Assembly (NCBI RefSeq): GCF_004322775.1
Contig: NZ_CP036403.1
Span: forward strand, 3,038,001 to 3,102,000
Direction: 5' to 3'
DNA from: Ornithinimicrobium sufpigmenti
GTDB taxonomy: Bacteria > Actinomycetota > Actinomycetes > Actinomycetales > Dermatophilaceae
Length of the DNA: 64,000 nucleotides
Below the pieces are notes generated by a model, which was not told where the DNA came from, made no database searches, and was given only the letters and a program-made list of their open reading frames with translations. The position numbers and the translations under genes are program-made. Below are positions 8,858 to 16,927 of this stretch, in pieces (position 1 is the stretch's first letter; each line of letters begins with the position of its first letter).

Positions 8858-9706
8858 TCACTGGACGGGGTTGTCCATCCGGCCGAGTCCCTCGATCTCG
8901 GTCTGCACCCGCCAGCCCGGCTGCAGGAACATCTTCGGCGTGCGGCCCAGCCCCACGCCCGACGGGGTGCCGGTGAAGATGAGGTCGCCGGGGACGAGCT
9001 TGACCACCTTGGACAGCTCCGACACGAGGGTCGGCACGTCGAAGATGAGGTCGCTGGTCCGGGAGTTCTGCGCGAGTTCGGTCTCGCCGCCGTCCTTGAC
9101 CAGCGTCGTCGTGATGGCGAGGTCGTTGGGGTCATCCAGCTCGTCGAGGGTGACGAGGTAGGGCCCGACGGGAGAGAAGCCGGGGTAGCTCTTCGCCAGG
9201 CTGAACTGCGGCTTGGCGCCCCTGTTCTGCAGGCGACGCTCGGAGAAGTCCTGCCCGTTCATGTAGCCCGCCACGTAGGACAGCGCGTCCGCCGGCTCGA
9301 CCTGGTGGGCCTCCTTGCCGATCACCACGACCAGCTCGGCCTCCCAGTCCACCGTGTCGGCGGGGAGCTTGACCTCATCCGTGCTGCCGGCGATGGAGGT
9401 CTGGAACTTGGTGAAGACGACCGGGTAGTCGGGGATCTCCGACCCCGTCTCCTCCGCGTGCGCGCGGTAGTTGAGGCCGATGGCGAAGATCTGCACGGGA
9501 TCGGGCACGGGCGGACCGAACCGCTCGATGTCGACGGCGTGTGCACCGTTGAGCTCTGCGGTCTCCTTCCACTCGGCGAGCTGGTCGAGCTGACCGACCA
9601 GGGTGCGGGGGTCGGACGAGTACTGCCCCCCGGTGACGGCCTCCACGTCATACCAGGAGTCTCCGTGCTGGAGGACGGCCCGACCGTGGTGATTGGCGAT
9701 GCGCAT
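8858..9706 (-). CDS. Fumarylacetoacetate hydrolase-family protein
   Basis: A 282-residue FAH-family enzyme with the small N-terminal domain and the catalytic mixed beta-roll. Metal-binding acids are visible as Glu122 and Glu124 in DWEAELVVVIG, after the GLNYRAHAEE motif (77-86); GDLIFTGTPSGVG is the conserved C-terminal signature. The family cleaves C-C bonds of acylpyruvates or decarboxylates or hydrates 2-oxo acids. Its length suits acylpyruvase or 2-hydroxyhepta-2,4-diene-1,7-dioate isomerase relatives. It lies between the importer genes and the regulator, supporting breakdown of the imported compound to central metabolites. Confidence 0.88.
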   Translation of the reverse strand: MRIANHHGRAVLQHGDSWYDVEAVTGGQYSSDPRTLVGQLDQLAEWKETAELNGAHAVDIERFGPPVPDPVQIFAIGLNYRAHAEETGSEIPDYPVVFTKFQTSIAGSTDEVKLPADTVDWEAELVVVIGKEAHQVEPADALSYVAGYMNGQDFSERRLQNRGAKPQFSLAKSYPGFSPVGPYLVTLDELDDPNDLAITTTLVKDGGETELAQNSRTSDLIFDVPTLVSELSKVVKLVPGDLIFTGTPSGVGLGRTPKMFLQPGWRVQTEIEGLGRMDNPVQ

Positions 9707-9740
9707 GGTGAATTTTTCTCTTTCTGTATGGGGAGAGGTG

Positions 9741-10583
9741 TCAGTTACGGACGTTCCAGAAGGTCAGGCGCTTCTCCAGCCAGGCGACGGCCAGGAAGAG
9801 CGCCAGGCCCAGCAGGCTCAGGTAGAGGATGAGGGCGAAGACGCGGTCCAGCGCGATGCGGGCCGCGGCCACCCGAACCTGCTCGCCGAAGCCGATGCCG
9901 CCGCCGATGAACTCGGCCGCGACGGCGCCGGTGAGGCAGGCCACGACGGCGATCTTCAGCCCGGTGAAGAGGTAAGGCAGGGCGCGGTGCACCCGGAGCT
10001 TCCAGAAGATGTCCCACTTGGAGGCCTTCATCGACTGGAAGAGCTTGAGCTCGTCCGGCTCGACGGCCGCGACGCCCTGGGCGGTCGAGACGATGATGGG
10101 GAAGATCGACATGAACGCCGCCATGAGGAACTTGGAGGCGATGCCGAAGCCGAACCAGGCGATGAAGACGGGGGCGAAGGCGATCTTGGGGGTGGCGTCC
10201 AGCAGCACGAAGAGCGGCATGATGCCGCGCCGGCCGAAGCTCGTCAGGCCGACGACGATGCCGACCAGCACGCCGACGGTGACGGCCAGGACGAACCCGA
10301 GCATGATCTCCTGCACGGTGATCCACAGCTGCCCGGCCAGGAAGCCGCCGTCGAACATCTGCTGCGTCACCACGACCACCTGCTCGCCCACCGCCAGAGG
10401 CGAGGGCAGGACCAGCTGGGAGACGTTGCCGAAGGAGACCAGCAGCTGCCACGCGAGCAGGAAGACCGCGATCGAGATCAGGACGGGCGCCCAGTTGGGG
10501 AGGCGGCCGAGCAGGCCGGACCGGGGCTCGGCGGAGCGGCGCCGAGGCCGGGCCTCGGTGGGTTGGCTACGCGTCATGACCAC
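9741..10583 (-). CDS. ABC importer permease, SsuC/TauC type
   Basis: A 280-residue inner-membrane permease with about six transmembrane helices and a BPD-transport EAA loop region (AVEPDELKLFQSMKASKWDI near residue 185). It matches the nitrate/sulfonate/taurine-type permease family. GTG at 10583 has GAAGGG 7 nt upstream; ATG at 10577 is the alternative. Either start overlaps the end of the ATPase gene (stop 10567-10569). It forms the membrane channel for the lipoprotein receptor encoded at 11364-12407. The substrate is unknown. Confidence 0.88.
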   Translation of the reverse strand: MVMTRSQPTEARPRRRSAEPRSGLLGRLPNWAPVLISIAVFLLAWQLLVSFGNVSQLVLPSPLAVGEQVVVVTQQMFDGGFLAGQLWITVQEIMLGFVLAVTVGVLVGIVVGLTSFGRRGIMPLFVLLDATPKIAFAPVFIAWFGFGIASKFLMAAFMSIFPIIVSTAQGVAAVEPDELKLFQSMKASKWDIFWKLRVHRALPYLFTGLKIAVVACLTGAVAAEFIGGGIGFGEQVRVAAARIALDRVFALILYLSLLGLALFLAVAWLEKRLTFWNVRN

Positions 10584-11367
10584 GGGAGTACCCTTCGTCG
10601 AGCGCCTGGCGCACGGTGTTGATCAGCTGCAGGTAGCGCGGATCCTGGAGCGTGTGCTCGCCCCGGGGGTGGGGCAGGTCGATCTCGATGGCCCGGGTGA
10701 TCCGCCCCGGCCGCGCCGACATCGCGTAGACGACGTCGGAGAGGAAGACGGACTCGGGGATGGAGTGCGTCACGAGCACGGCGGTCGCGCCGGTGGAGCG
10801 CACGATGCGCAGCAGCTCGCTGTCCATCCGCTCGCGGGTGAGCTCGTCGAGGGCTCCGAACGGCTCGTCGAGCAGCAGGATCTGGGGCTCGGTCACCAGC
10901 ATCCGGCAGATCGCGGCGCGCTGCGCCATACCTCCGGAGAGCTGGTGGGGGTAACCCGCCGCGAAGTCGGCGATGCCGACCAGCTCGAGCAGCTCGCGCG
11001 CCTTGTCCTTCTGCCTGCGGGCGGCTTTCTTGCCGTCCCGCAGCTCCAGCGGGAGCAGCACGTTCTCCAGCACGGTGCGCCAGGGCAGCAGCGTCGCCTT
11101 CTGGAACATGTGGCTGACCTCGGGCGGCGGGCCGTCGAGCTCGCGGCCGAGGATCTGCACGGTGCCCTCGGAGGGACCCAGCAGCCCGGAGAGGATGTTG
11201 AGCAGGGTCGACTTGCCGCACCCGCTGGGGCCGATCAGGGAGGTGACGGACCCGCGCGGCAGCGAGATCGTGACGTCCTGGAGGGCGTGCGTGCCGGTGC
11301 CGTAGGTGTGGTTGACGTCGGTCACCGAGTACGCGACGTCACTGCCGACGGTCTGGGCGGCCGTCAC
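10567..11367 (-). CDS. ABC importer ATPase, SsuB/TauB type
   Basis: A 266-residue ATPase. It has Walker A GPSGCGKST, the Q-loop at MFQKATLLPW, signature LSGGMAQR, Walker B LLLDEPFGALD and the switch His in VTHSIPE. The sequence is typical of nitrate/sulfonate/taurine and thiamine-precursor (NMT1) importers. GTG at 11367 overlaps the binding-protein stop (GTGA), giving tight coupling; a longer open frame upstream lies within the binding-protein gene and is not used. It energises import by the adjacent permease. Confidence 0.92.
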   Translation of the reverse strand: MTAAQTVGSDVAYSVTDVNHTYGTGTHALQDVTISLPRGSVTSLIGPSGCGKSTLLNILSGLLGPSEGTVQILGRELDGPPPEVSHMFQKATLLPWRTVLENVLLPLELRDGKKAARRQKDKARELLELVGIADFAAGYPHQLSGGMAQRAAICRMLVTEPQILLLDEPFGALDELTRERMDSELLRIVRSTGATAVLVTHSIPESVFLSDVVYAMSARPGRITRAIEIDLPHPRGEHTLQDPRYLQLINTVRQALDEGYSRGHDA

Positions 11368-12407
11368 GAGTTGAAGCCCTCGACGAGGTCGTTGGTGAAG
11401 AGGTTCTCGACCGAGACGTCGCCCTCCTCGACCTCGCCCATGTCGATCGCGTCCTGCAGGATGCTCTCCCAGTGCTCCTCGGACATCGAGCCCCACGGCT
11501 CGCCGTCGGTGCGCTCCAGGCTGGGGATGAGCGCGTCGAGGTGCGCCTCGACGTAGGTGGGGTCCTCGACCTCCTGCGGCTGGACCTCGGCGCAGGCGTC
11601 GGTGACGAGCTGGCGGTCCTCGATCGCCATCTCCAGCCCCTGCCGGTAGGCGTTGCCGAAGGCCTCGAGGCTCTCGGGGTCGGACTCGATGAGCTCGGCC
11701 GGGGCGGCCAGCCCGTTGCCGAAGAGGTAGTCGGTGGCGTCGCCAGTGATGTCGGTCAGCGGGATGCCGGCGTGCTCGATGATCGCCATGCCGTCGATCG
11801 AGGCGGCGTAGGCGTCGATGTCACCGCGCTCGAAGGCGGCGACGGCCTGGCCGCCCTCGCCGACGGTGAGGATCTCGTAGTCCGACTCCTCCATACCCTC
11901 GGCGGCCATGATCGTGTGCGCGAAGCTGACCTCGCTGCCGTCGGCGGTGGCGACCCCGATGGTCATGCCACCAAGCTCGGAGGCGTCGGCGATGCCGGTC
12001 TCCTCCGGGGCGACGAGGGCGAAGGCGCCGCCGGGCCACAGGTTGGCGATGTAGCGGATGTCCTCGCCCTGGGCCTGGGTGAGGATCGTGGGGACCGGAC
12101 CGGGGGTGCCCAGGTCGGTCTGGCCGGCCAGCATCGCCTGCAGGACCGCGGCGCTGCCGTTCATCCGCTCGACCTGGATGTCCAGGCCGTTCTCCTCGAA
12201 GAGGCCCTCGTGCTGGGCCACGTAGAGGGGGAAGAACTGCAGGCAGCTGGTGCTGACGGCGGCGACGGACATCGAGGTCATGCCGCCCCCCGCTGCCCCG
12301 GTGCCGTTCGTGTCCTCCTGGCGCTCGGCCTCCTCCGCGGCCGGACCCGAGCATGCGGCCAGCAGGGTCAGGGCCGCGGCCGATGACGCAACAATCCACT
12401 TCTTCAT
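11364..12407 (-). CDS. NMT1/TauA-type substrate-binding lipoprotein
   Basis: A 347-residue extracellular receptor. A short basic start (MKKW), a hydrophobic stretch and the lipobox LLAAC (Cys19) mark it as a lipoprotein. A Gly/Thr-rich linker precedes the periplasmic-binding fold with the NMT1/THI5 pattern: 'FFPLYVAQHEGLFEENGLD' near residue 65 and 'AVLQAMLAGQTDLG'. It is the first gene of the operon. The likely ligand is a small organic acid, amide or aromatic, judged only from the enzymes downstream. Start ATG at 12407; a longer frame runs into the operator region and is rejected. Confidence 0.9.
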   Translation of the reverse strand: MKKWIVASSAAALTLLAACSGPAAEEAERQEDTNGTGAAGGGMTSMSVAAVSTSCLQFFPLYVAQHEGLFEENGLDIQVERMNGSAAVLQAMLAGQTDLGTPGPVPTILTQAQGEDIRYIANLWPGGAFALVAPEETGIADASELGGMTIGVATADGSEVSFAHTIMAAEGMEESDYEILTVGEGGQAVAAFERGDIDAYAASIDGMAIIEHAGIPLTDITGDATDYLFGNGLAAPAELIESDPESLEAFGNAYRQGLEMAIEDRQLVTDACAEVQPQEVEDPTYVEAHLDALIPSLERTDGEPWGSMSEEHWESILQDAIDMGEVEEGDVSVENLFTNDLVEGFNS

Positions 12408-12457
12408 GATCTGACTCCTATGTCTGATCCTCCGGTGAGGTCTGGATGGCTCCAGGG

Positions 12458-12508
12458 TGTATACAGTACGGACCAACCTGTACACAGGTCAAGGTTCTAC
12501 TGCATACA
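12458..12508. promoter_or_regulatory. Three spaced operator-like sites (probable GntR operators)
   Basis: Three related 8-mers occur upstream of the importer operon: TGTATACA at 12458-12465 (perfect palindrome), TGTACACA at 12479-12486 and TGCATACA at 12501-12508. Start-to-start spacing is 21 and 22 nt, two helical turns, so bound dimers would line one DNA face. FadR-type GntR proteins often bind T-G-T-n-n-A-C-A-like palindromes, and such a regulator is encoded in the operon. The assignment is inferred from sequence and context. Confidence 0.6.
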
Positions 12509-12555
12509 GATCTCGACGCCGCTCCCCCGGCCGGGCAGGCGTGGTGCCCGCAGGC

Positions 12556-13113
12556 TCAGCTCCAGCGCACCCTGGCCCGCCGACGCCACACGTCGGTGAG
12601 GATGCCAGCGGGGTCGTCCATCGCGTCGGGCGCCGTCCTGTTCCACAGCGCGAGGTATGCCGCCACCGCCGGGCCGCGCACGACGGCCGAGTCCTCCTCG
12701 GGCGGGGTGTCGACGGTCACCCTCGTGGTGACGACCCTCCCGTCCGGCTGCACCTCGAGGGACCAGGCGGGGGCTGAGTCGGTGAGCCGCACGTCGAAGC
12801 GCAACGGCCCCACCCGGGCGAAGCGTGCCGTCCCGCGCGTGACGAAGCCGGTCAGCATCTCGTCGATGCCGTCGACCTGCCGACCCTCGGCGTTCCACGT
12901 CGGCGGGGAGCACTCCTCCCCCAACAGGTTGGCCCGCGCCCACCGGTGGACCATGCCCTGGTGGGCCACGAGCTTGCGCACGGTCCACCTCGGGCAGGTC
13001 GGGACGTCGGCGTCCAGACCCGCCTCGGTCGCGTGCCGGGCCATGGCCTCCACCGCCATCCGGAGGCCGGCGAGGTGCTCCGCGACGGTGCGCTGATGCA
13101 TACCGGCCAGCAT
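12556..13113 (-). CDS. Mycothiol-dependent maleylpyruvate-isomerase-like DinB protein
   Basis: A 185-residue protein of the actinobacterial maleylpyruvate isomerase/DinB type. A four-helix N-terminal bundle begins HQRTVAEHLAGLRMAVEAM, then 'VPTCPRWTVRKLVAHQGMVHRWA' carries the W-T-V/L-H motif with candidate metal His residues. The C-terminal part is a compact SCP2-like alpha/beta domain ending in the VRWS strand. Members bind a metal and sometimes mycothiol; many are of unknown role. The start at 13113 is followed by a second ATG (MHQ) four codons later that may be used instead. It appears monocistronic. Confidence 0.75.
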   Translation of the reverse strand: MLAGMHQRTVAEHLAGLRMAVEAMARHATEAGLDADVPTCPRWTVRKLVAHQGMVHRWARANLLGEECSPPTWNAEGRQVDGIDEMLTGFVTRGTARFARVGPLRFDVRLTDSAPAWSLEVQPDGRVVTTRVTVDTPPEEDSAVVRGPAVAAYLALWNRTAPDAMDDPAGILTDVWRRRARVRWS

Positions 13114-13226
13114 GGCAGCCGCGCGGCCAATCAGTGACGCATCTCACTGCCCGCGCCAGGACGACCCCGGACAACTACGTCCCGTAGGAATAGGATGGAG
13201 GCACCCGATAGAGGCAGATGAGTTAG

Positions 13227-13808
13227 ATGGGCATCCCCCAGGTTTCGCCAACCGTAACTATCCCACCCACGCATGGCCAGGTCGTCTGGACGCTGGACCT
13301 GAAGACGAACCGGACGGCCGCACTGACGGTCCAGGTCGGGGTCGCCCTCACCGTGGCCACGGCAATCGCCCTGGCGCTCCTGCTCGACCTGCCGCTCGAC
13401 AGCGGGTGGGGCAGCGGGATCACCGCGGTGGTGACCGTCGCGGCCGTCGTGGTCTACATGGTCGGACACGAACTCACCCACGGCGCCATGCTGTGGGCGC
13501 TGACTCGAGTACGCCCGACGTATGCCGTGCGCCTGCCCTACCTCACCACGGGCAGTCAGGCGCTGCTCACCCGGCCTGCCGCCGTGACCGTCGCGCTGGC
13601 GCCCTTCCTGCTCTGGGCCGTGCTGCTGTCGGCCCTGTGGCTGACGCTGCCCCAGGATGGTCGGTTGACCCTCTACGTCCTGCTGGCGCTCAACGCCGCA
13701 GGCTCGGTGGGGGACGCGGTGCAGGCGTGGGCCTTCGCCCGTCTGGCACCGGGCTCGCTGATCCGGGACGACGGCAGGCAAACCACGGTGTTCTCGCCGT
13801 CGGGCTGA
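13227..13808 (+). CDS. DUF3267-type membrane zincin-like protein
   Basis: A 193-residue membrane protein with four or five hydrophobic helices. The key feature is HELTHG at residues 81-86 inside a membrane segment, the HExxH zinc site of putative metalloproteases (DUF3267 or site-2-like family). A later N/D motif 'LNAAGSVGDAVQAW' could provide the third ligand. Known members are uncharacterised, so protease activity is inferred from the motif. It starts with ATG (MGIPQVSP). It lies just upstream of an unrelated thioesterase. Confidence 0.75.
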   Translation: MGIPQVSPTVTIPPTHGQVVWTLDLKTNRTAALTVQVGVALTVATAIALALLLDLPLDSGWGSGITAVVTVAAVVVYMVGHELTHGAMLWALTRVRPTYAVRLPYLTTGSQALLTRPAAVTVALAPFLLWAVLLSALWLTLPQDGRLTLYVLLALNAAGSVGDAVQAWAFARLAPGSLIRDDGRQTTVFSPSG

Positions 13809-13937
13809 CCGTGGTTCCGCCCTGCAGCTCACGGATGAACGAAGACAGCAGTTGCGCGGTCGTGGGTCCAGCACCGCAGGCTGCAGACCGTGTCCCTGCG
13901 GCGGCTCACTCCCGCTGTGACGGCATACCCTGTCCCC

Positions 13938-14867
13938 GTGCGCGACCCCCAGATCACGCTGCGCTTCCTGGCCGCCCCGACCGACGCGGGCCAGTCCGGC
14001 AGCGTGAGCGCCGGGCGGGTGCTGGAGTGGATCGACAAGGCGGGGTATGCCGCGGCCGCCCGGTGGAGCGGCGGTTACACGGTCACCGCGTACGTCGGCA
14101 ACGTCCGTTTCAGCCGGCCGGTCGAGGTCGGCGACCTGGTCGAGGCCCGGGCCCGCGTCGTGCTCACCGGCCGCACGAGCATGCACGTCACCGTGCAGGT
14201 CAGCTCCGGGCCGCCGACGACGGGCGGGCTGGAGCCCGCGACGCAGTGCCTGATGATCTTCGTGGCGGTCGACGCCGACGGACGGCCGACGCCGGTGCCG
14301 GCCCGGGAGCCGGCCTCCATGGAGGACCGGCTGCTGGCGGCGTGGGCCCAGCGCCGCACCGAGCTGCGCGAGCAGGTGCAGGCGGCCATGGAGGGCCAGA
14401 CCTACAGCGACACCGGCACCGCGCCGCGGGAGGTGCTGCGCTTCCTCGCGGCGCCCACCGACGTCAACTGGGGCGGCAAGGTGCACGGCGGTATCGTCAT
14501 GCGCTGGATCGACGAGGCCGCCCACGTCCTGGTCACCCGCTGGACGCACGACCCGCGCAACGTGGCCATCTTCACCGGCGGCGTGCGCTTCTACCAGCCG
14601 CTGCGCATCGGCGACCTCGTCGAGGTCGAAGCCCGCCTGCTGCACACCGGGCCGCACTCGGTGCACGTCGGCGTGCACGTGCGCTCCGGCGACCCGGCCA
14701 CGGGGGACCTCGAGCTGACGACGTTCTGCCGCACGGTGTTCGTGGTCCTGGACGAGGAGCGACGAGCGGTGGAGGTGCCGCGGTGGCAGCCGGTGACCGA
14801 GGAGGACCACGCCCTCGACGCGCACGCCGTCGAGCTGGTGGCGATCCGGGAGCGGTTCGGCGACTGA
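13938..14867 (+). CDS. Acyl-CoA thioesterase, double hotdog
   Basis: A protein of about 309 residues made of two tandem hotdog domains. Each carries the BFIT/YciA-type motif: 'LEWIDKAGYAAAARWS' with 'NVRFSRPVEVGDLVEA' in the first and 'MRWIDEAAHVLVTRW' with 'GVRFYQPLRIGDLVEVEA' in the second. Both helices keep the acidic residue used in thioester hydrolysis. It likely hydrolyses acyl-CoA in the cytosol. I chose GTG at 13938 because the protein then begins directly on the hotdog sequence; GTG at 13890 is an in-frame alternative adding 16 residues. Confidence 0.85.
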   Translation: MRDPQITLRFLAAPTDAGQSGSVSAGRVLEWIDKAGYAAAARWSGGYTVTAYVGNVRFSRPVEVGDLVEARARVVLTGRTSMHVTVQVSSGPPTTGGLEPATQCLMIFVAVDADGRPTPVPAREPASMEDRLLAAWAQRRTELREQVQAAMEGQTYSDTGTAPREVLRFLAAPTDVNWGGKVHGGIVMRWIDEAAHVLVTRWTHDPRNVAIFTGGVRFYQPLRIGDLVEVEARLLHTGPHSVHVGVHVRSGDPATGDLELTTFCRTVFVVLDEERRAVEVPRWQPVTEEDHALDAHAVELVAIRERFGD

Positions 14868-14911
14868 GGCCGGTCGTCCGCAGCGGGGCGCGCGTCCCTA
14901 CAGTGGGCCGG

Positions 14912-15403
14912 GTGAGCCTCCACGACATTCCCCTGACCACCCTGGACGGCCGGCCCACCACGCTCGGCGAGTATGCCGGCCGGGTCCTGCTCGTCGTCAA
15001 CGTCGCCTCGCGGTGCGGGCTGACCCCGCAGTACGCCGGCCTGGAGCAGCTGCAGCAGGAGTATGGCGAGCGCGGCCTGACCGTGGTCGGCGTCCCGTGC
15101 AACCAGTTCGCCGGGCAGGAGCCGGGCAGCAACGAGGAGATCGCGCAGTTCTGCTCCGCGACCTACGGCGTGAGCTTTCCGATGATGGACAAGGTCGAGG
15201 TCAACGGCGAGGGCCGGCACCCGCTCTTCACCGAGCTGACGCAGGTGGCCGACGCCGACGGCGAGGCCGGCGACGTCGTGTGGAACTTCGAGAAGTGGGT
15301 CATCGACCGTGACGGCCAGCCGGTCGCCCGCTTCCGGTCCCGCACCGAGCCGACCGACCCGCAGGTCGTCGGCGCCATCGAGGCACAATTCGCCGGGGCG
15401 TAA
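14912..15403 (+). CDS. Glutathione peroxidase-family thiol peroxidase
   Basis: A 163-residue GPx-fold protein. It has the peroxidatic Cys35 in NVASRCGLTPQY, the resolving-side motif PCNQF.GQEPG, and WNFEKWVIDRDG carrying the catalytic Trp/Asn. Cysteine replaces selenocysteine, as usual in bacteria. In actinobacteria such proteins act with thioredoxin or mycothiol systems to reduce hydroperoxides. GTG at 14912 gives the standard family length. It is separated from the thioesterase by 44 nt and may be co-transcribed with it. Confidence 0.92.
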   Translation: MSLHDIPLTTLDGRPTTLGEYAGRVLLVVNVASRCGLTPQYAGLEQLQQEYGERGLTVVGVPCNQFAGQEPGSNEEIAQFCSATYGVSFPMMDKVEVNGEGRHPLFTELTQVADADGEAGDVVWNFEKWVIDRDGQPVARFRSRTEPTDPQVVGAIEAQFAGA

Positions 15404-15444
15404 GCGCCCCGACGCCTCCGTAGTGTGCGGCCTGGCTAAGGCAC

Positions 15445-15981
15445 TCATCTGCGCTGGTCGGTCTTCGGCGAGGCAAACGGCTCCACGACCGCGGGGCCGC
15501 GGTATCCCTGCGGAAGGGCCACTGCCCGACCTCGGACGAGCATCCTGGCTCCCGGGGATGGCGTGAAGCGAACTGCCCATGCCGGCTGGCCGACGTTGAA
15601 CCCAATGTCGTCGTCCGTGGGTTCGTCTCTGAAGGCATAGGTGGCCCGCAGGAGGAATGGCCATGAACCGCAGATCGCGCGCGACCGGAATCTGCATCGC
15701 TGGGCGTCGAGAAAGACCTCGCCTCCCTCGTGGATGAGCGGTCGCACCTCGGTCAGATGGCAGAGGCCCTTCTGTTCGATGTCTCGTCGCTCCGCGTCTG
15801 TGGCGTTGCGATAGCGGAGGAAAAGAACCGTGAGAAGGAGGACGGCACAGGCGATTATCATGCCGCTGAAGATGCTACCGACGGACATCAAGATGATTCC
15901 GAGGGCGCAAAGTAGCGCTTGAGAAACGAGGACGCCCCTGCGCGACAACGGGTGGTCCTGCCACGCTGTCCGGGTTCTCAT
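15445..15981 (-). CDS. Small two-helix membrane protein of unknown function
   Basis: A 178-residue protein. After a basic N terminus (MRTRTAWQDH) it has two adjacent hydrophobic helices (about 22-60) and a soluble C-terminal domain with several Cys residues and strand-like sequence. GC is lower than in adjacent genes, suggesting relaxed selection or transfer. I chose ATG at 15981, since the longer frame runs into the VapB promoter. I do not recognise the family. It converges on the peroxidase gene and diverges from the VapBC module. Confidence 0.6.
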   Translation of the reverse strand: MRTRTAWQDHPLSRRGVLVSQALLCALGIILMSVGSIFSGMIIACAVLLLTVLFLRYRNATDAERRDIEQKGLCHLTEVRPLIHEGGEVFLDAQRCRFRSRAICGSWPFLLRATYAFRDEPTDDDIGFNVGQPAWAVRFTPSPGARMLVRGRAVALPQGYRGPAVVEPFASPKTDQRR

Positions 15982-16027
15982 GCCGCGACCGTACGCAGCC
16001 GCACCCACAGACCTGCCGCTGATGAAA

Positions 16028-16044
16028 GTGCTACCGTGTAGCAC
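16028..16044. promoter_or_regulatory. Palindromic operator of the VapBC module
   Basis: A perfect 7-bp inverted repeat, GTGCTAC-CGT-GTAGCAC, lies 20 nt before the antitoxin start and just upstream of the AGAGGAG ribosome site. Antitoxins of the Phd/YefM and VapB groups bind such palindromes to repress their own operon, so this is the expected autoregulatory site. Confidence 0.65.
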
Positions 16045-16063
16045 ATTTCCAGAGGAGTGCACC

Positions 16064-16339
16064 GTGGCAGAACGAACGATCGGCATCCGTGAGCTGAAGC
16101 AGAACGCCTCGGCAGCGGTGTCACGCGCTGCCGCCGGCGAGGTGCTGGTGGTCACCGACCACGGCCGACCGGTCGCGCGACTGGTGCCTCTCGGCAGCAG
16201 TCGCGCGTCTGAGCTCGTGACCGCGGGACTCGCCCGCTCACCCAGACGGGCACTGGCGAACCTTCCTCGACCGGCGGGCGCGCCGAGCAGCGCGCTGTCG
16301 CAGGCTCTTGGCGAGGACCGCGAGGACCAGCGCTACTGA
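16064..16339 (+). CDS. Type II antitoxin, Phd/YefM fold (VapB role)
   Basis: A 91-residue antitoxin. The N-terminal Phd/YefM DNA-binding fold is clear: TIGIRELKQNASAAVSRAAAG, then 'VLVVTDHGRPVARLVP'. The C-terminal tail is rich in Pro/Ala and probably disordered until it wraps the toxin. GTG at 16064 has AGAGGAG 6 nt upstream. Its stop overlaps the toxin ATG by one base (TGATG), ensuring coupled expression. It binds VapC and should repress the operon through the palindrome at 16028-16044. Confidence 0.88.
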   Translation: MAERTIGIRELKQNASAAVSRAAAGEVLVVTDHGRPVARLVPLGSSRASELVTAGLARSPRRALANLPRPAGAPSSALSQALGEDREDQRY

Positions 16340-16734
16340 TGGCCTACTACCTCGACACCTCCGCTCTCGTGAAGCTGGTCGCACCCGAGCCTGAGTCCGA
16401 GGCGCTCCGTCGGTGGCTCGAGGCCCGATCTGAGGCGCTGGTGACCTCGGACCTTGCCCGGACAGAGCTCTTTCGCGCGGTCCGGCGCGTGCGGCCGGAG
16501 CTCGCACCGTTGGCGCGACAGGTGCTGGACACGCTGACGGTCCTGCGGCTGGAGACCGGCGTCTTCGAAGAGGCTGCCCGTCTGGGGCCACCGGAGCTGC
16601 GCTCGCTGGATGCGGTGCACCTGGCGGCGGCCCTCTTGCTCGAGGATGACCTGCTGGGCGTGGTCACCTACGACGAACGGCTCGCGGACGCCACTCGGCT
16701 GCTCGGCTTCCCGGTCGTCGCACCGGGCCGCTGA
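16339..16734 (+). CDS. VapC-family PIN-domain ribonuclease toxin
   Basis: A 131-residue PIN-domain toxin. The acidic active-site set is present: Asp6 (YYLDTSALVK), Glu43 (ARTELFRA), Asp91 (SLDAVHLAAA) and Asp112 (TYDERLA). PIN toxins cleave tRNA or rRNA in a Mg2+-dependent way and are neutralised by the co-encoded antitoxin. All four acidic residues are intact, so the toxin looks active. The length is normal for the family. Confidence 0.92.
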   Translation: MAYYLDTSALVKLVAPEPESEALRRWLEARSEALVTSDLARTELFRAVRRVRPELAPLARQVLDTLTVLRLETGVFEEAARLGPPELRSLDAVHLAAALLLEDDLLGVVTYDERLADATRLLGFPVVAPGR

Positions 16735-16927
16735 CCGGTGAGCGGCTGCGCGGTATGAGGCACCACGTAGGGACGCTTCGGTCGGCGGCTCGACATACGG
16801 GCACGCCGTCGCGCCTGAGTGATCGAAGGACGCTCCTGACCTGCACCGATGGACGACCGAGCACCGGCTGGGCCGTCGAGGGCCCAGCGCGCCTCATCGC
16901 CACGCGCTGGCGGACTAGTGTGGTGTC

